Positions 7,563 through 15,831 of a stretch of 64,000 bases of DNA are shown piece after piece. Position 1 is the stretch's first letter, and the number at the start of each line of letters is the position of its first letter. The DNA is taken from contig NZ_LT630004.1 in NCBI RefSeq assembly GCF_900111815.1, forward strand, positions 227,595-291,594, read 5' to 3'. The position numbers and the translations under genes are program-made. This stretch comes from Bacillus massilinigeriensis. Its GTDB lineage: Bacteria; Bacillota; Bacilli; Bacillales; Cytobacillaceae. The notes below the pieces were generated by a model that did not search any database, was not told where the DNA came from, and saw nothing but the letters and a program-made list of their open reading frames with translations.

Positions 7563-7847
7563 ATGACCAAAAAAGATCGTCGAACATTTACCGCAGAATT
7601 TAAAGAACAAATGGTCCAACTTTATTCGAACGGCAAACCGAGGAAGGATATCATTCGTGAATATGATCTCACCCCTTCTGCTCTTGATAAGTGGGTGAAG
7701 CAGAGTCAAACTTCGGGATCCTTTAAAGAAAAAGATAACTTGTCACCAGAGGCACAAGAATTAATTAGGCTACGAAAAGAAAACAAACAACTGCTCATGG
7801 AGAATGACATTTTAAAGCAAGCAGCGCTGATACTAGGACGAAAGTAA
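7563..7847 (+). CDS. IS3-family transposase OrfA (HTH protein)
   Basis: A 94-residue basic protein with the IS3 OrfA plan: an N-terminal helix-turn-helix (FTAEFKEQMVQLYSNG...REYDLTPSALDKWVKQ) and a C-terminal leucine zipper (ELIRLRKENKQLLMENDILKQAALI). OrfB lies in the -1 frame and starts 3 bp downstream, so a fusion by ribosomal frameshifting is possible near the 3' end, though no strong A6G slippery run is present. Confidence 0.92.
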   Translation: MTKKDRRTFTAEFKEQMVQLYSNGKPRKDIIREYDLTPSALDKWVKQSQTSGSFKEKDNLSPEAQELIRLRKENKQLLMENDILKQAALILGRK

Positions 7848-7849
7848 AT

Positions 7850-8683
7850 GTGATTAAGAACAACCAGCACAAATACTCGATATCAGCATTGTGTAAAGTC
7901 CTACAGATTCCAAGAAGCACGTTTTATTACGAGGCAAAAGAGAGGAAATCAGAAGACGATGTTACATCTGCAATCGTGGAGATCTTTCAAAACAGCCGTC
8001 AAAACTATAGGACACGCAAGATTAAGGTCGAGCTAAAGAAGCTTGGGCATCAGGTATCCAGACGTCGGATTGGACGGATCATGAAGGATCAGGGGTTGGT
8101 TTCATCGTACACAGTAGCCCAATTCAAGCCTCATTCTTCAAAGTGCAACGAGTCTAATCAAAAGAACGAATTAAACCGTGAATTTGATCAAGAAGAAGAG
8201 TTAGCGGTTGTCGTAAGCGATTTAACGTATGTAAGAGTCAATCAAAAATGGCATTATATATGTCTCTTTGTCGACCTTTTTAATCGAGAAATGATAGGAT
8301 TTAGCACAGGTCCAAATAAAGATGCAGCCTTGGTTTATCGTGCCTTCGCGTCCATTCAAAAGGATTTGCGCAAGATTGAATATTTCCATACAGACCGGGG
8401 AAGTGAGTTTAAAAACAAGCTGATGGACGAAGCTCTGGAGACATTTGACATTAAGCGATCATTAAGCATGAAGGGCTGTCCGTATGATAACGCAGTAGCT
8501 GAGGCAACCTTCAAGATTATAAAAACAGAGTTTGTTAAAGGTAAGCATTTTGCTAGTTTAGAAGATTTAACAAGAGAATTACAAGATTATGTTCACTGGT
8601 TTAATCACATTCGAATCCACGGAACATTAGGCTACATAAGCCCAATTGAGTACAAGCAAAAACACCTTAAAAAAATTGTCTAG
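7850..8683 (+). CDS. IS3-family transposase OrfB (DDE integrase core)
   Basis: A 277-residue protein with N-terminal HTH_21 region (ALCKVLQIPRSTFYY...) and rve integrase core. The acidic triad is visible as Asp in VVVSDLTYVR, Asp in YFHTDRGSEF and Glu in DNAVAEATFKIIKTE. The end NHIRIHGTLGYISPIEYKQ is characteristic. GTG start. Intact. Confidence 0.94.
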   Translation: MIKNNQHKYSISALCKVLQIPRSTFYYEAKERKSEDDVTSAIVEIFQNSRQNYRTRKIKVELKKLGHQVSRRRIGRIMKDQGLVSSYTVAQFKPHSSKCNESNQKNELNREFDQEEELAVVVSDLTYVRVNQKWHYICLFVDLFNREMIGFSTGPNKDAALVYRAFASIQKDLRKIEYFHTDRGSEFKNKLMDEALETFDIKRSLSMKGCPYDNAVAEATFKIIKTEFVKGKHFASLEDLTRELQDYVHWFNHIRIHGTLGYISPIEYKQKHLKKIV

Positions 8684-8744
8684 ATTAGTGTTGACATACC
8701 AGTATAGAGAAAGGGAGTGTATGTGTTTGTGGATAGACCCCATT

Positions 8745-8785
8745 AAAAAAGAACAAGAGCTAGAAGGTGAGTAGGGCTCTTGTTC
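8745..8785 (-). terminator. Terminator of the toxin B operon
   Basis: On the minus strand GAACAAGAGC pairs with GCTCTTGTTC and is followed by TTTTTT. It lies downstream of the partner gene 8902-9207. Copy A has lost this terminator because the duplicated segment there joins the IS21 fragment. Confidence 0.8.
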
Positions 8786-8901
8786 TCATCTATTCTCGAA
8801 GTAGGGAACTACTCTTAGAACCTTTATTGATAAGCTAATGGTAGCCGATGGGGTTGCCTAAGAATTATTTACTAAATTAGAGCCATATCATATCAGTTGT
8901 T

Positions 8902-9207
8902 TTACCAAATCCACCACGATGCTTCTTTTTTAGCTTGGTGTATCATTTCGTATTTAGTCACTTCAATTTCCCGTTTCACATCTTCTAAACGCTGAATTTT
9001 TTCAGTGTAGTTAGTCATATAATTTTCTGCAGCTCGAAGAAATGCGTCTTTTGATTTACCAGATTGCCAACTTGATAGTGTAGTATCATAGAAAAAATCA
9101 TCCAGCCGCTCTTTATCTTTTCTTAAGTAATCAATATACCGTTCTATCTTTCCCTCCATTTCAATGAGTTTTGCTTTTTCTTTAAGGTATTTCGCCTCTT
9201 TGGTCAT
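8902..9207 (-). CDS. Small helical WxG-like T7SS partner protein (copy B)
   Basis: A 101-residue protein identical to copy A except WQSG in place of WRSG. It overlaps the lipase B stop by 4 bp and is followed by an intrinsic terminator, giving a two-gene toxin operon. Predicted role: helical partner needed for recognition of the toxin's C-terminal tail by the T7SS. The substitution is next to the W-x-S-G turn, so it is worth noting if the two partners are not interchangeable. Confidence 0.72.
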   Translation of the reverse strand: MTKEAKYLKEKAKLIEMEGKIERYIDYLRKDKERLDDFFYDTTLSSWQSGKSKDAFLRAAENYMTNYTEKIQRLEDVKREIEVTKYEMIHQAKKEASWWIW

Positions 9208-10253
9208 TGAAGTTTGTCAGCCTCCACAAAGGTTTTTGCAGCTTCTCTTAATACTTTTACAAAATCAGTCGTATGTTCGCCATACCAATTGATAAACCCA
9301 TTCATCTCTCTATTGATGAGGCTTTCCACATGCTGTGCTTCCTCTATATGAGAATAAGAAAGTAGTTCCGCACAGGTGGTATCATGTCTTTCCTCCACTT
9401 CTCTTATCTTTTTGTTAAGGTCATCCGCTCGGTCCAGAAGAATTTCAGGCGTAAGCTGAATGCTTCCAGCTTCTACCGAACCCATAAAATGTGGAGAGCG
9501 ATAATATTCTTTGTTCGTCTTAATATCAGTAAAAATATCGGACACGATGTTCCCGTATTCATCAAACTCAAATTTTTTAATACCATGATACTCATTTATA
9601 GCGTCTAATTCACTCTTAGTCCCTTCCCCGAAATTCTCCTGATCATATCTCTTTCCAAGTGCATAAACCGTTCCGATATGTTCTCTACCCCAAGTCTTCC
9701 ATGAAGTGAAGGGGCCAGCCGACACAGGATCCCTTGGATCTATGTAAACGGTATGTGTTTTGTCGAACTTTCCATCTTTTGCTGCCTTCTGCAATTCTGG
9801 TGGTAAACTGTGCAAAATAGCTGGTCCGCTAAAGGTAACTGAATCTAACCCAAGTACCGCAGAGGCATATTGCGAATCTGCGGAACCGAGAGAGTGACCG
9901 GTAGTGGAGATATACATGTTAGGATGATCCTTTTGAATCTTTTTGGCGAACTTAACACTCTCGGTAAATTGGTTTTTCTTTGGCGTTAACCATTCTATAT
10001 CATTGACAATAAGTGTCAAATCGGACTTCAAATCTTTCCAACTGTCCGGTTGTGTTCCTCTATAAGCTATGATTATATTATTTTCATGCTTATAAGCAAC
10101 AGCATGCAGTCCGGTGTCTTTGTCATTCTTCACATCAACCAAATTCCATTTTTGAGTTTGGCCATTAAGTGTAATACTTATATCTTTTTCAGGTTTTCTG
10201 TATGAGCGGTTACTCATAATATGATAAATTTCATCTTGAATACTATTCCCCAT
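9204..10253 (-). CDS. Predicted T7SS lipase toxin with reverse domain order (TslA-like), copy B
   Basis: A 349-residue protein, the same family and length as copy A. From NGQTQKWNLVDV (about residue 30) to the C-terminus the two translations appear identical, including GHSLGS, YIDPRDP, SPHFMGS and the helical tail. The first 30 residues (MGNSIQDEIYHIMSNRSYRK...) differ at about half the positions. Start ATG at 10253, ribosome site GGGGGAG. The divergent gene is the immunity-type lipoprotein 10322-10621. Confidence 0.75.
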   Translation of the reverse strand: MGNSIQDEIYHIMSNRSYRKPEKDISITLNGQTQKWNLVDVKNDKDTGLHAVAYKHENNIIIAYRGTQPDSWKDLKSDLTLIVNDIEWLTPKKNQFTESVKFAKKIQKDHPNMYISTTGHSLGSADSQYASAVLGLDSVTFSGPAILHSLPPELQKAAKDGKFDKTHTVYIDPRDPVSAGPFTSWKTWGREHIGTVYALGKRYDQENFGEGTKSELDAINEYHGIKKFEFDEYGNIVSDIFTDIKTNKEYYRSPHFMGSVEAGSIQLTPEILLDRADDLNKKIREVEERHDTTCAELLSYSHIEEAQHVESLINREMNGFINWYGEHTTDFVKVLREAAKTFVEADKLQ

Positions 10254-10255
10254 AT

Positions 10256-10305
10256 TTGCTTCACTCCCCCTTATATATTATACTATATATTGATAATATT
10301 TCCAA
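10256..10305. promoter_or_regulatory. Interlocked divergent promoters of toxin and immunity genes (B)
   Basis: Immunity side (+): TTGCTT at 10256-10261, 17 bp, TATACT at 10279-10284. Toxin side (-): TTGGAA at 10305-10300, 17 bp, TATAAT at 10282-10277. The spacing between start codons is again 68 bp. Confidence 0.62.
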
Positions 10306-10321
10306 TTGCGAAGGGGATAAT

Positions 10322-10621
10322 ATGCTAAAGAAGATGTTGCTGACTACTTTATTAATTACAGGGATACTTTCCGGATGCGGAGGAGGAGAGGAGGATAAAG
10401 AAGTGGAAGATAAGATTACAAAAGAAGCAATAGAATATGTAAAGAAAAACGAAGATAAGACATTCATCCCTGATCACCTTGAATATACTGATGCCATTGG
10501 AGGAGGCACATGTTGGGTTATAGGTCATTATGAAGATGAACCGAACAAAGAGATCAGCGTGCAGGTTGTTTATGATCAAGAAGAAGATTACTATAAAGCT
10601 GATTCAATTGGGTCTAATTAA
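10322..10621 (+). CDS. Immunity-type small lipoprotein (TilA-like), locus B
   Basis: A 99-residue lipoprotein. The start at 10322 (MLKKMLL) follows GAAGGGGATA; the longer frame from 10256 would run through the promoter and is not credible. Lipobox LSGC (Cys about 19), then ITKEAIEYVKKN, FIPDHLEYTDAIGGGTCWVIGHYEDEP and strands. It is clearly related to but distinct from the locus A protein, unlike the neighbouring near-identical DNA. Predicted immunity to lipase B. Confidence 0.72.
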   Translation: MLKKMLLTTLLITGILSGCGGGEEDKEVEDKITKEAIEYVKKNEDKTFIPDHLEYTDAIGGGTCWVIGHYEDEPNKEISVQVVYDQEEDYYKADSIGSN

Positions 10622-10776
10622 ATCTTAAGATAAGATGGTAGATATCCTATTTTTTATCTATATAAATGATTAAAAGTGTTAATAGCTTTTTACTTAGCGT
10701 TCTACTAACACAGGACTGCAGTGTGAAGAATAAAGAAGTGGAAAAAGATTAAAACAAGAAGCAGTTTAAAAAATAG

Positions 10777-10815
10777 AAAAACCCCAGGATGCTTTATATG
10801 AGATTCTGGGGTTTT
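10777..10815. terminator. Bidirectional intrinsic terminator (copy of 2105-2142)
   Basis: AAAACCCCAG/CTGGGGTTTT stem, same loop as in copy A, between the immunity gene B and the broken ORF 10819-11095. Confidence 0.8.
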
Positions 10816-10818
10816 ATA

Positions 10819-11095
10819 TTATATAAGACGTTTTTCCATTTCCTTTTCTAATTCCTGATGGCTGTAAATATTTCCTGCTATTTCAAAGTCAATGCCATAA
10901 TCAAATAGGTCGTCATACCCAACGCCCTGTTTATTAGTGACATCATATCTACCACATTCTTCGTCAAAAAATATCATTCCAAGATTATCAAACTCCTCGG
11001 GAATCATAACCACTTTCTGTCAAGCATTCATTCCCATCCAGATACTTAACAAAATGTCTTTGAACCGGATTCTTATGAGGTGAGGATGTTAACAA
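10819..11095 (-). pseudogene. Frameshifted copy of the acidic unknown protein
   Basis: The C-terminal 60 residues match 2147-2422 almost exactly. A one-base indel at about 10998 shifts the upstream part out of frame, leaving only a 64-residue frame beginning with unrelated residues. Decay of this copy, but not of copy A, argues that the protein is not essential for the duplicated cassette. Confidence 0.55.
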
Positions 11096-11283
11096 GTCAC
11101 TCTCACGGAGCAGAGGTTTCCCATTTTTCCTCTGCCATTCTTGGCTTAGATTTCGTCACATTTGCTGGACGACCTGCCAATATTAACAGCTTGCCTAAGA
11201 AATATAAGGAAGAAGCCAAATTTTCTTGGATCAAATTACAGCTTTATTTACGACATTCTAGCTGTATCTTTTTAGACCTGGAT
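11083..11283 (+). pseudogene. Lipase-toxin fragment (nucleophile region), copy B
   Basis: Sister of 2410-2610: SHFSSAILGLDFVTFAG and INSLPKKYKEEAK match the post-serine region of the lipase family, with the GHSLG elbow lost. A few base changes separate the two copies. The presence in both shows the relic was there before the duplication. Confidence 0.75.
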
Positions 11284-11401
11284 AAATACTGATCTAAAAA
11301 TTTAGGATCTTAATCTATACTGATTATTATCTGAAGTTCCAAGGCTATCCTAATGAAAGGAATGGCCTATTTTTTGTTAATAAGGTTTTAAAAATGACGC
11401 C

Positions 11402-11932
11402 CTACCGCACCATAAATCTTTTTTCATTTAGAATGGAATCCACAATATCATCCATATTTCCGTTGTCATTTTTAACTAGATATTTTTCAGGGAATTTATC
11501 TGAATTGAAATCTTCAACAATCTGTCTGATTCTATCCTCTCCTACGAATGCTACTCCGCTCCTTTGCGCATCTCTTTTAATAATAAGGTCTGTGTTGCTG
11601 CTAACTACAACAACTTTAATGTTGGTTTCAGGGTTATTAATACGTTCCACAACAGAAAACATCTGCTCTTTAGAAAAAACATAATCGACAACTACATTAA
11701 TTTTCTTTTTTGCAAAATTATTAATCAAGGAAACAATGTTATCCCAAAGTATATTTAAGTAAAACTTATCATGATCGTCACAAGGATGAACCCAGCCCTT
11801 TTTCACCATATTGTATAGCGTATCTCCCTCAATATGGACACAAACCCCGTTCATGTTTTCAGCTATTCTTGTTGCCAGCGTAGTCTTTCCTGCTCCTGGG
11901 GCGCCGGTTATTAAAATGACAGTAGAACTCAA
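11402..11932 (-). CDS. P-loop kinase / AAA_33-type NTPase, intact copy
   Basis: A 176-residue protein starting at the TTG at 11932 (AAAGGATG upstream). Walker A GAPGAGKTT at residues about 9-17; VVVDYVFSKEQ and IIKRDAQRSGVAFVGEDRIRQIV follow. The natural C-terminus ILNEKRFMVR is preserved, which proves that copy A was split by its IS. It is cytoplasmic, with no signal. Substrate unknown; not enough similarity visible to call it a zeta toxin or a chloramphenicol-type phosphotransferase. Confidence 0.75.
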   Translation of the reverse strand: MSSTVILITGAPGAGKTTLATRIAENMNGVCVHIEGDTLYNMVKKGWVHPCDDHDKFYLNILWDNIVSLINNFAKKKINVVVDYVFSKEQMFSVVERINNPETNIKVVVVSSNTDLIIKRDAQRSGVAFVGEDRIRQIVEDFNSDKFPEKYLVKNDNGNMDDIVDSILNEKRFMVR

Positions 11933-12112
11933 AAAATCACATCCTTTCTTTACTATATATGTTATTCTATAGACCATATAAATTAGCCTGCTGTGATATG
12001 TCAATAATTTGGTATGATAAATTAAGAGTAATGGTCCTAATAAAACATTATGGGAGATAATGAAATAACAGAAGAAGCAATAATCTTATTAACGCTTATG
12101 GAAAGGAAATAC

Positions 12113-12442
12113 ATGATTTATACGATAATCTTATTCATTTTTGCAGGGGTTGCTGAAATTGGCGGAGGATACTTAGTCTGGTTATGGCTGCGGGAAGGCA
12201 AACCATACTGGTACGGAATAATCGGAGGGCTAATTTTAGTATTGTACGGGATTATACCTACTCTACAAAAATTCCCTTCGTTCGGTAGAGTATATGCAGC
12301 CTATGGCGGCGTATTTATAATTCTTTCAGTTCTTTGGGGGTGGGGTGTTGATAAAAAAACACCTGATACATACGATTGGATTGGAGCATTTATTTGTTTG
12401 ATTGGAGTTTCTATCATGCTTTGGGGCCCGAGGATGAAGTGA
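12113..12442 (+). CDS. ynfA: YnfA-family (UPF0060) membrane protein
   Basis: A 109-residue protein with four predicted transmembrane helices and the family text [34 protein letters not shown] and [19 protein letters not shown]. The length matches the usual 108 residues. The start at 12113 follows GGAAAGG; the longer frame from 12050 is not supported. YnfA proteins are four-helix, SMR-like membrane proteins of uncertain transport role. Monocistronic, followed by a CTAGCAGGA...CCCTGCTA hairpin at about 12449-12480. Confidence 0.9.
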   Translation: MIYTIILFIFAGVAEIGGGYLVWLWLREGKPYWYGIIGGLILVLYGIIPTLQKFPSFGRVYAAYGGVFIILSVLWGWGVDKKTPDTYDWIGAFICLIGVSIMLWGPRMK

Positions 12443-12486
12443 CTCAACAGTTCCTAGCAGGAGAGAAAGCCTCCCTGCTATAAGCA

Positions 12487-12747
12487 TTAATATTTCCCTT
12501 CCCTAAAATAGTCCTCCAACTGATTGTTTAATCGTTCCAATTGGGCGATTTGAGAATGAGGGAATCCATTTCTTCTGGTCTTTTGGGCACACATCCAGCA
12601 GGAACAATGGACTTTTCCTTTAGCGAAGCATCCGGCAAAGCTAGAGCACCATCCAGTTTGCTGCGCAATGTTTGTTTTCCGCTGTATGATCCTTTTTCGA
12701 TGATGCCGGTAATAGCCACGGCTTCGATTCTTATTATGTGGCTTCAT
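12487..12747 (-). CDS. Small basic Cys-rich protein (KGKVHCSCWMC type)
   Basis: An 86-residue protein. The N-terminus is very basic (RGYYRHHRKRIIQRK), then FAKGKVHCSCWMCAQKT with a closely spaced C-x-C-x-x-C preceded by His, a likely metal site, and an acidic C-terminus (LEDYFREGKY). The KGK-x-HCSC-x-x-C pattern occurs in many uncharacterised Bacillota proteins. The other frames here (12528-12719 minus, 12541-12771 plus) lack this coherence and were discarded. Function unknown, perhaps nucleic-acid binding. Confidence 0.6.
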   Translation of the reverse strand: MKPHNKNRSRGYYRHHRKRIIQRKTNIAQQTGWCSSFAGCFAKGKVHCSCWMCAQKTRRNGFPHSQIAQLERLNNQLEDYFREGKY

Positions 12748-12773
12748 TTGCCATCACACTCCTTGGGATAAGG

Positions 12774-12821
12774 CTCAGCCTGTAAAATCCCCCAAAGAAC
12801 AATTAGATTTTACAGGCTGAG
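12774..12821. repeat. Perfect 16-bp inverted repeat
   Basis: CTCAGCCTGTAAAATC is repeated exactly as GATTTTACAGGCTGAG, with a 16-base loop. There is no T-run on either side, so it is not a standard terminator. It lies upstream of the Cys-rich gene (-) and of the 13073 gene (+). The remaining DNA to 13072 shows no gene. Confidence 0.7.
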
Positions 12822-13072
12822 TATGATGGCGGTGAATAGGTATATAAAATTCAAGCTAATCACTTCTCTATCGATTGATTTATTTTTCAGCATGTGTTCG
12901 GTAAATTTAATTGTAATTAATCTCCTGAGTTGAGCGCAATTGTTAGCTACTCTTCTTTCAATCTTCGAGGACCTTCCTAGTTATATTAAGGCCTGATTTC
13001 CCTATTTAACTTTTGCGAAAGTATAGTGAATTGGATATATTTTTAGCATATAGTCCAAAGGAGTTAGTACAG

Positions 13073-13279
13073 TTGAAAAAGAAAAAGAACAAGAAAAAGA
13101 AACGATCAGATTCTACTAATGGTGAGTTAGATATTCTAGAAAGTGACGAATTTTTTTACTGCATCGCAGGATATACTTCGAATGGTGTTCCGTACGGTAT
13201 CTCTTGGGAACAAGCAAAAGAGGATGGATTGATAGACTGCGAGGAATTAGAGGATGATGCAGAGGATATTCCCTTTTAG
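13073..13279 (+). CDS. Conserved hypothetical protein upstream of SWIM protein
   Basis: A 68-residue protein. The TTG at 13073 is preferred because AAAGGAG lies 9 bp upstream; an earlier TTG at 13013 has no ribosome site. A lysine-rich start (KKKKNKKKKRS) is followed by FYCIAGYTSNGVPYGISWEQAKEDGLI and an acidic tail EELEDDAEDIPF. It ends 24 bp before the SWIM gene with no terminator, so the two are probably co-transcribed. Function unknown. Confidence 0.6.
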   Translation: MKKKKNKKKKRSDSTNGELDILESDEFFYCIAGYTSNGVPYGISWEQAKEDGLIDCEELEDDAEDIPF

Positions 13280-13303
13280 TAAAAGAAAAGTGAGGGGTTA
13301 TAG

Positions 13304-14983
13304 ATGAACATCAACAATTTTGAGAAGTATGTTAGCAAAACCATTTTAGATAGAGGATACGATTATTATATGGCCGGAAACGTGGTTGACACTTACAGCG
13401 AGGGAGATAACGAATATTTCTTTGATGTAGAAGGGAGTGAAGACTACGAGGTGGAGGTCAAATTGGACAACAAGGGAGAGATTATTTACTCCGATTGCGA
13501 TTGTCCCTATGATTTAGGCCCGATATGTAAGCATGAAGTAGCGGCATTTTTTGAGCTGCTTGAAATAATTGGTGGCAAACATAATGAATTAGCTGTGAAA
13601 GAGGAAGCGGTGCATCAGCCATCTATCAAAGAAGTATTAAACGCCCTTTCCCGAGAAGAGCTGATAGACATAATGCTAGATTTAACACAAAGTGATAAGA
13701 CTTTAAAAAATAGTCTGATTCTGAGATATTCAAAAGGTAATGTTACGCAGGAGCTTGAAAGATGCAAAAGGCTTATAGATTCTATTGTAAATAAATACAT
13801 AAGCAGAAAAGGCTATATCGAATATGGAGATACTTATGATTTTGTATGGGAATTGGATGACGTATTAGTAAAGGCAAGAAATACAGACGATATATTATCC
13901 GCTTTGGATATTGCCTTTTTACTGCTGATAGAGGCGGTGGAAGCTTACCAGTATGCGGATGATTCTGGTGGAGCAATAGGTTCTTTGGTATCGGAAACAA
14001 TAGAGACAATTGGAGAAAAAGTAGCGGAAAGTGCTAATTTGGATTCTAATTTAAGAGAAAAGGTATTCCATAAGCTCTTGGAACAGAGTGAACACAAGGT
14101 TTTTGACGGATGGGATGATTATAGAGTTGATCTTCTTAGATTATGTCTGGAATTCGCAGACGTCGAAGGCTTAAGAAATGAGCTTAAAGTGAAAATAGAA
14201 AACAGTGTGAGTAAAAACCTCGAGAAGGATAGTTATACGGCGAGGTACTACCAAGAATCGATGCTACGAATCGTGCTTGAAATAATTAATATCTATGGAA
14301 CAGATGAAGAAGCTGTAGCATTTATTAAGCAGAATTTGCAGTACTCATCTTTTAGAGAGTTACTGTTAGATAAACTTATGAAGGGAGGAAATTACCAGAA
14401 TGTGATAGAGTTGGCTGAAGAGGGAGAAAAGCAAGATAAAGAATATGCAGGCTTAGTATTAAAATGGAAAGAGATAAAATATCAAGCATATAAGAAGCTT
14501 TCTCTTACGGAAGAACAGCGGAAATTGGCAAAAGAACTACTCTTTGACGGGAATTTTGAGTATTATAAAGAACTCCTAGAATTAAACGAAGGGAACAAAA
14601 CAGAGTTTTATCAGAGCATAAAACAAGAATTAAAAGAGGATAAGGGTTTGCGTAGTCAAAGAGTTTATCTGAAGCTTATTGAACAAGAACAAGATTTGGA
14701 TGAAATAATGGAGTTTGTAAGGGAAAATCCTAGGAGCATAGAAGACTATGCCAGGATGCTGCAGGAAATGTTCAAAGATGAAGTAATTGAAGTTTATAAA
14801 AGGTACATCAAAGGGGTGGCAAGCTCTTCCTCCAATAGAAAGGCCTATCAGGGAGTCTGCGGCGTGATTAAAAGATATGGGAGGATAGCAGGAAAGCAGA
14901 ATCAGGCTGAGATCATTCACGAACTTACCATTCTGTATAAAAAGAGACCAGCTTTTGTAGATGAACTCAGTAAAATCAAATAA
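13304..14983 (+). CDS. SWIM zinc-finger domain protein
   Basis: A 559-residue protein. N-terminal residues about 40-90 hold the SWIM signature C-x-C-x8-C-x-H (CDCPYDLGPICKH) after a beta region (FFDVEGSEDYEVEVKL). The rest is predicted helical, rich in charged residues, and repeat-like, as in bacterial SWIM proteins with TPR-like C-terminal regions. SWIM fingers bind nucleic acid or protein; no enzymatic domain (such as a SNF2 helicase) is attached here. Start ATG after GAGGGG. Confidence 0.85.
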   Translation: MNINNFEKYVSKTILDRGYDYYMAGNVVDTYSEGDNEYFFDVEGSEDYEVEVKLDNKGEIIYSDCDCPYDLGPICKHEVAAFFELLEIIGGKHNELAVKEEAVHQPSIKEVLNALSREELIDIMLDLTQSDKTLKNSLILRYSKGNVTQELERCKRLIDSIVNKYISRKGYIEYGDTYDFVWELDDVLVKARNTDDILSALDIAFLLLIEAVEAYQYADDSGGAIGSLVSETIETIGEKVAESANLDSNLREKVFHKLLEQSEHKVFDGWDDYRVDLLRLCLEFADVEGLRNELKVKIENSVSKNLEKDSYTARYYQESMLRIVLEIINIYGTDEEAVAFIKQNLQYSSFRELLLDKLMKGGNYQNVIELAEEGEKQDKEYAGLVLKWKEIKYQAYKKLSLTEEQRKLAKELLFDGNFEYYKELLELNEGNKTEFYQSIKQELKEDKGLRSQRVYLKLIEQEQDLDEIMEFVRENPRSIEDYARMLQEMFKDEVIEVYKRYIKGVASSSSNRKAYQGVCGVIKRYGRIAGKQNQAEIIHELTILYKKRPAFVDELSKIK

Positions 14984-15019
14984 ATCATGATGATATGAGG
15001 AGCTCTGGCAGCTTCTCTT

Positions 15020-15108
15020 TTTTTGTAGGGCTACACTACACTCTTCACTATATTTACTATAATAAAACACCCCAAAAGTTAGAATCAAAATTTAACTTTT
15101 GGGGTGCA
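15020..15108 (-). mobile_element. IS150-like terminal fragment (minus strand)
   Basis: On the minus strand TGCACCCCAAAAGTTA and its near-complement form the 5' end typical of IS3/IS150-group elements. They are followed by TTTTATTATAGTAAATATAGTGAAG, which parallels the start of orfA in the remnant at 27940. Only the end survives. The palindrome may also act as a terminator for the immunity gene at 15145. Confidence 0.6.
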
Positions 15109-15144
15109 TTACATTCTTCGATTGATGAACCATCATGTTTATTT

Positions 15145-15447
15145 TTATTTATCTACTTTACCTTCAGTATAACTATCCGCATTATAGTAATCTTCTTCCT
15201 TATTATAATCTACAATAACAGCTATTTCTGTCTCTGGGTCACTCTCTAAATATCCAACAACAAAACAAAATTCTCCCCCAGTAGCATCGGGATATTCAAT
15301 ATTTTGAGGAATAAATGGGTCATCTTCTGCTTCTTTCATAAACGTTATTGCCGTTTTTTTAATCTTTTCTTCCGTCACTTTATCCTCACCTCCGCATCCA
15401 GATAAAATTCCTATAACTAATATGCCGATGAATAATTTCTTGAACAT
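15145..15447 (-). CDS. Immunity-type small lipoprotein, array member 1
   Basis: A 100-residue lipoprotein (MFKKLFIGILVIGILSGC lipobox). Start at 15447 with a TCTCCTTTC (reverse of GAAAGGAGA) ribosome site. Mature part: helix, then IEYPDATGGEFCFVVGYLESDPETEI and strands, with a longer C-terminus (YTEGKVDK) shared with the broken gene at 16846-17147. It is the most distal member of the array that stretches to 17832. It has its own divergent promoter region facing a dead toxin leader. Confidence 0.7.
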   Translation of the reverse strand: MFKKLFIGILVIGILSGCGGEDKVTEEKIKKTAITFMKEAEDDPFIPQNIEYPDATGGEFCFVVGYLESDPETEIAVIVDYNKEEDYYNADSYTEGKVDK

Positions 15448-15472
15448 TCTATCTCCTTTCATTTGGAAAATT

Positions 15473-15680
15473 CAATTAAATAAAAGTGTAATATACAAGT
15501 GGGAGGAATCAAATATGAATTACTAATTCTAGATGTAGAATAGCGCAAAATGGGTAGGTTTCATATAAAGATATTATTTAACCAGTCATAATTGATGAGG
15601 ATATCCCTGGCACGATTCAACTCAAACCTGAAACGCTCCTGGAAGTACAGACGAAATGAAGCACAGAATCAATGGGAGAC
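15473..15680 (+). pseudogene. Dead lipase-toxin scar 1
   Basis: The toxin-side promoter (TTGGAAAATT, TGTAATATA), ribosome site GGGAGGAATCAAAT and ATG at 15515 are present, but the frame is ATG AAT TAC TAA. About 100 bp later the sequence CGATTCAACTCAAACCTGAA and ACGAAATGAAGCACAGAATC matches 18681-18750 of the live lipase, the junction of hydrolase core and helical tail. Everything between has been deleted. Equivalent scars follow at 16150 and 17172. Confidence 0.8.
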
Positions 15681-15782
15681 CTGAACAGAAAGGGTTGTTT
15701 GACAACAAAATTTATATCAATTCTTATGTTACTCATACTGTGCAAGTCGTTAAAATTCCTATGCTTCCTTCAAAATAAAATA

Positions 15783-15824
15783 AAACTAGGCGATTCACCT
15801 GCATGATGTTCCGCCTAGTTTTAT
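15783..15824. terminator. Terminator of immunity array member 2
   Basis: AAACTAGGCG/CGCCTAGTTT hairpin with T-rich flank, identical in type to 6884-6927. Confidence 0.8.
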
Positions 15825-15831
15825 TTCTCCA

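Larger units (their letters stand above)
7486..8701 (+). mobile_element. IS3-family insertion sequence, complete
   Basis: A 1216-bp element with TGG...CCA ends and about 36-bp imperfect inverted repeats (about 23 of 36 matching). It is flanked by 3-bp repeats GTA at 7483-7485 and 8702-8704, as expected for IS3. It contains orfA and orfB in the -1 relation. It landed between the orphan immunity gene and duplication copy B. Confidence 0.88.
8836..11995. repeat. Large duplication, copy B
   Basis: Matches copy A (208-4820) at a constant offset of 8628 at its left end. This copy lacks the IS1595 element and preserves the empty target. The block spanning the lipase N-terminus, promoter and lipoprotein (about 10163-10735) is not homologous at the same level. 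See copy A. Confidence 0.9.

Noticed and set aside
14630-15088. 152-codon minus-strand frame
   Set aside because: Mostly antisense to the SWIM gene; only its start region matters, as the IS150-like end.
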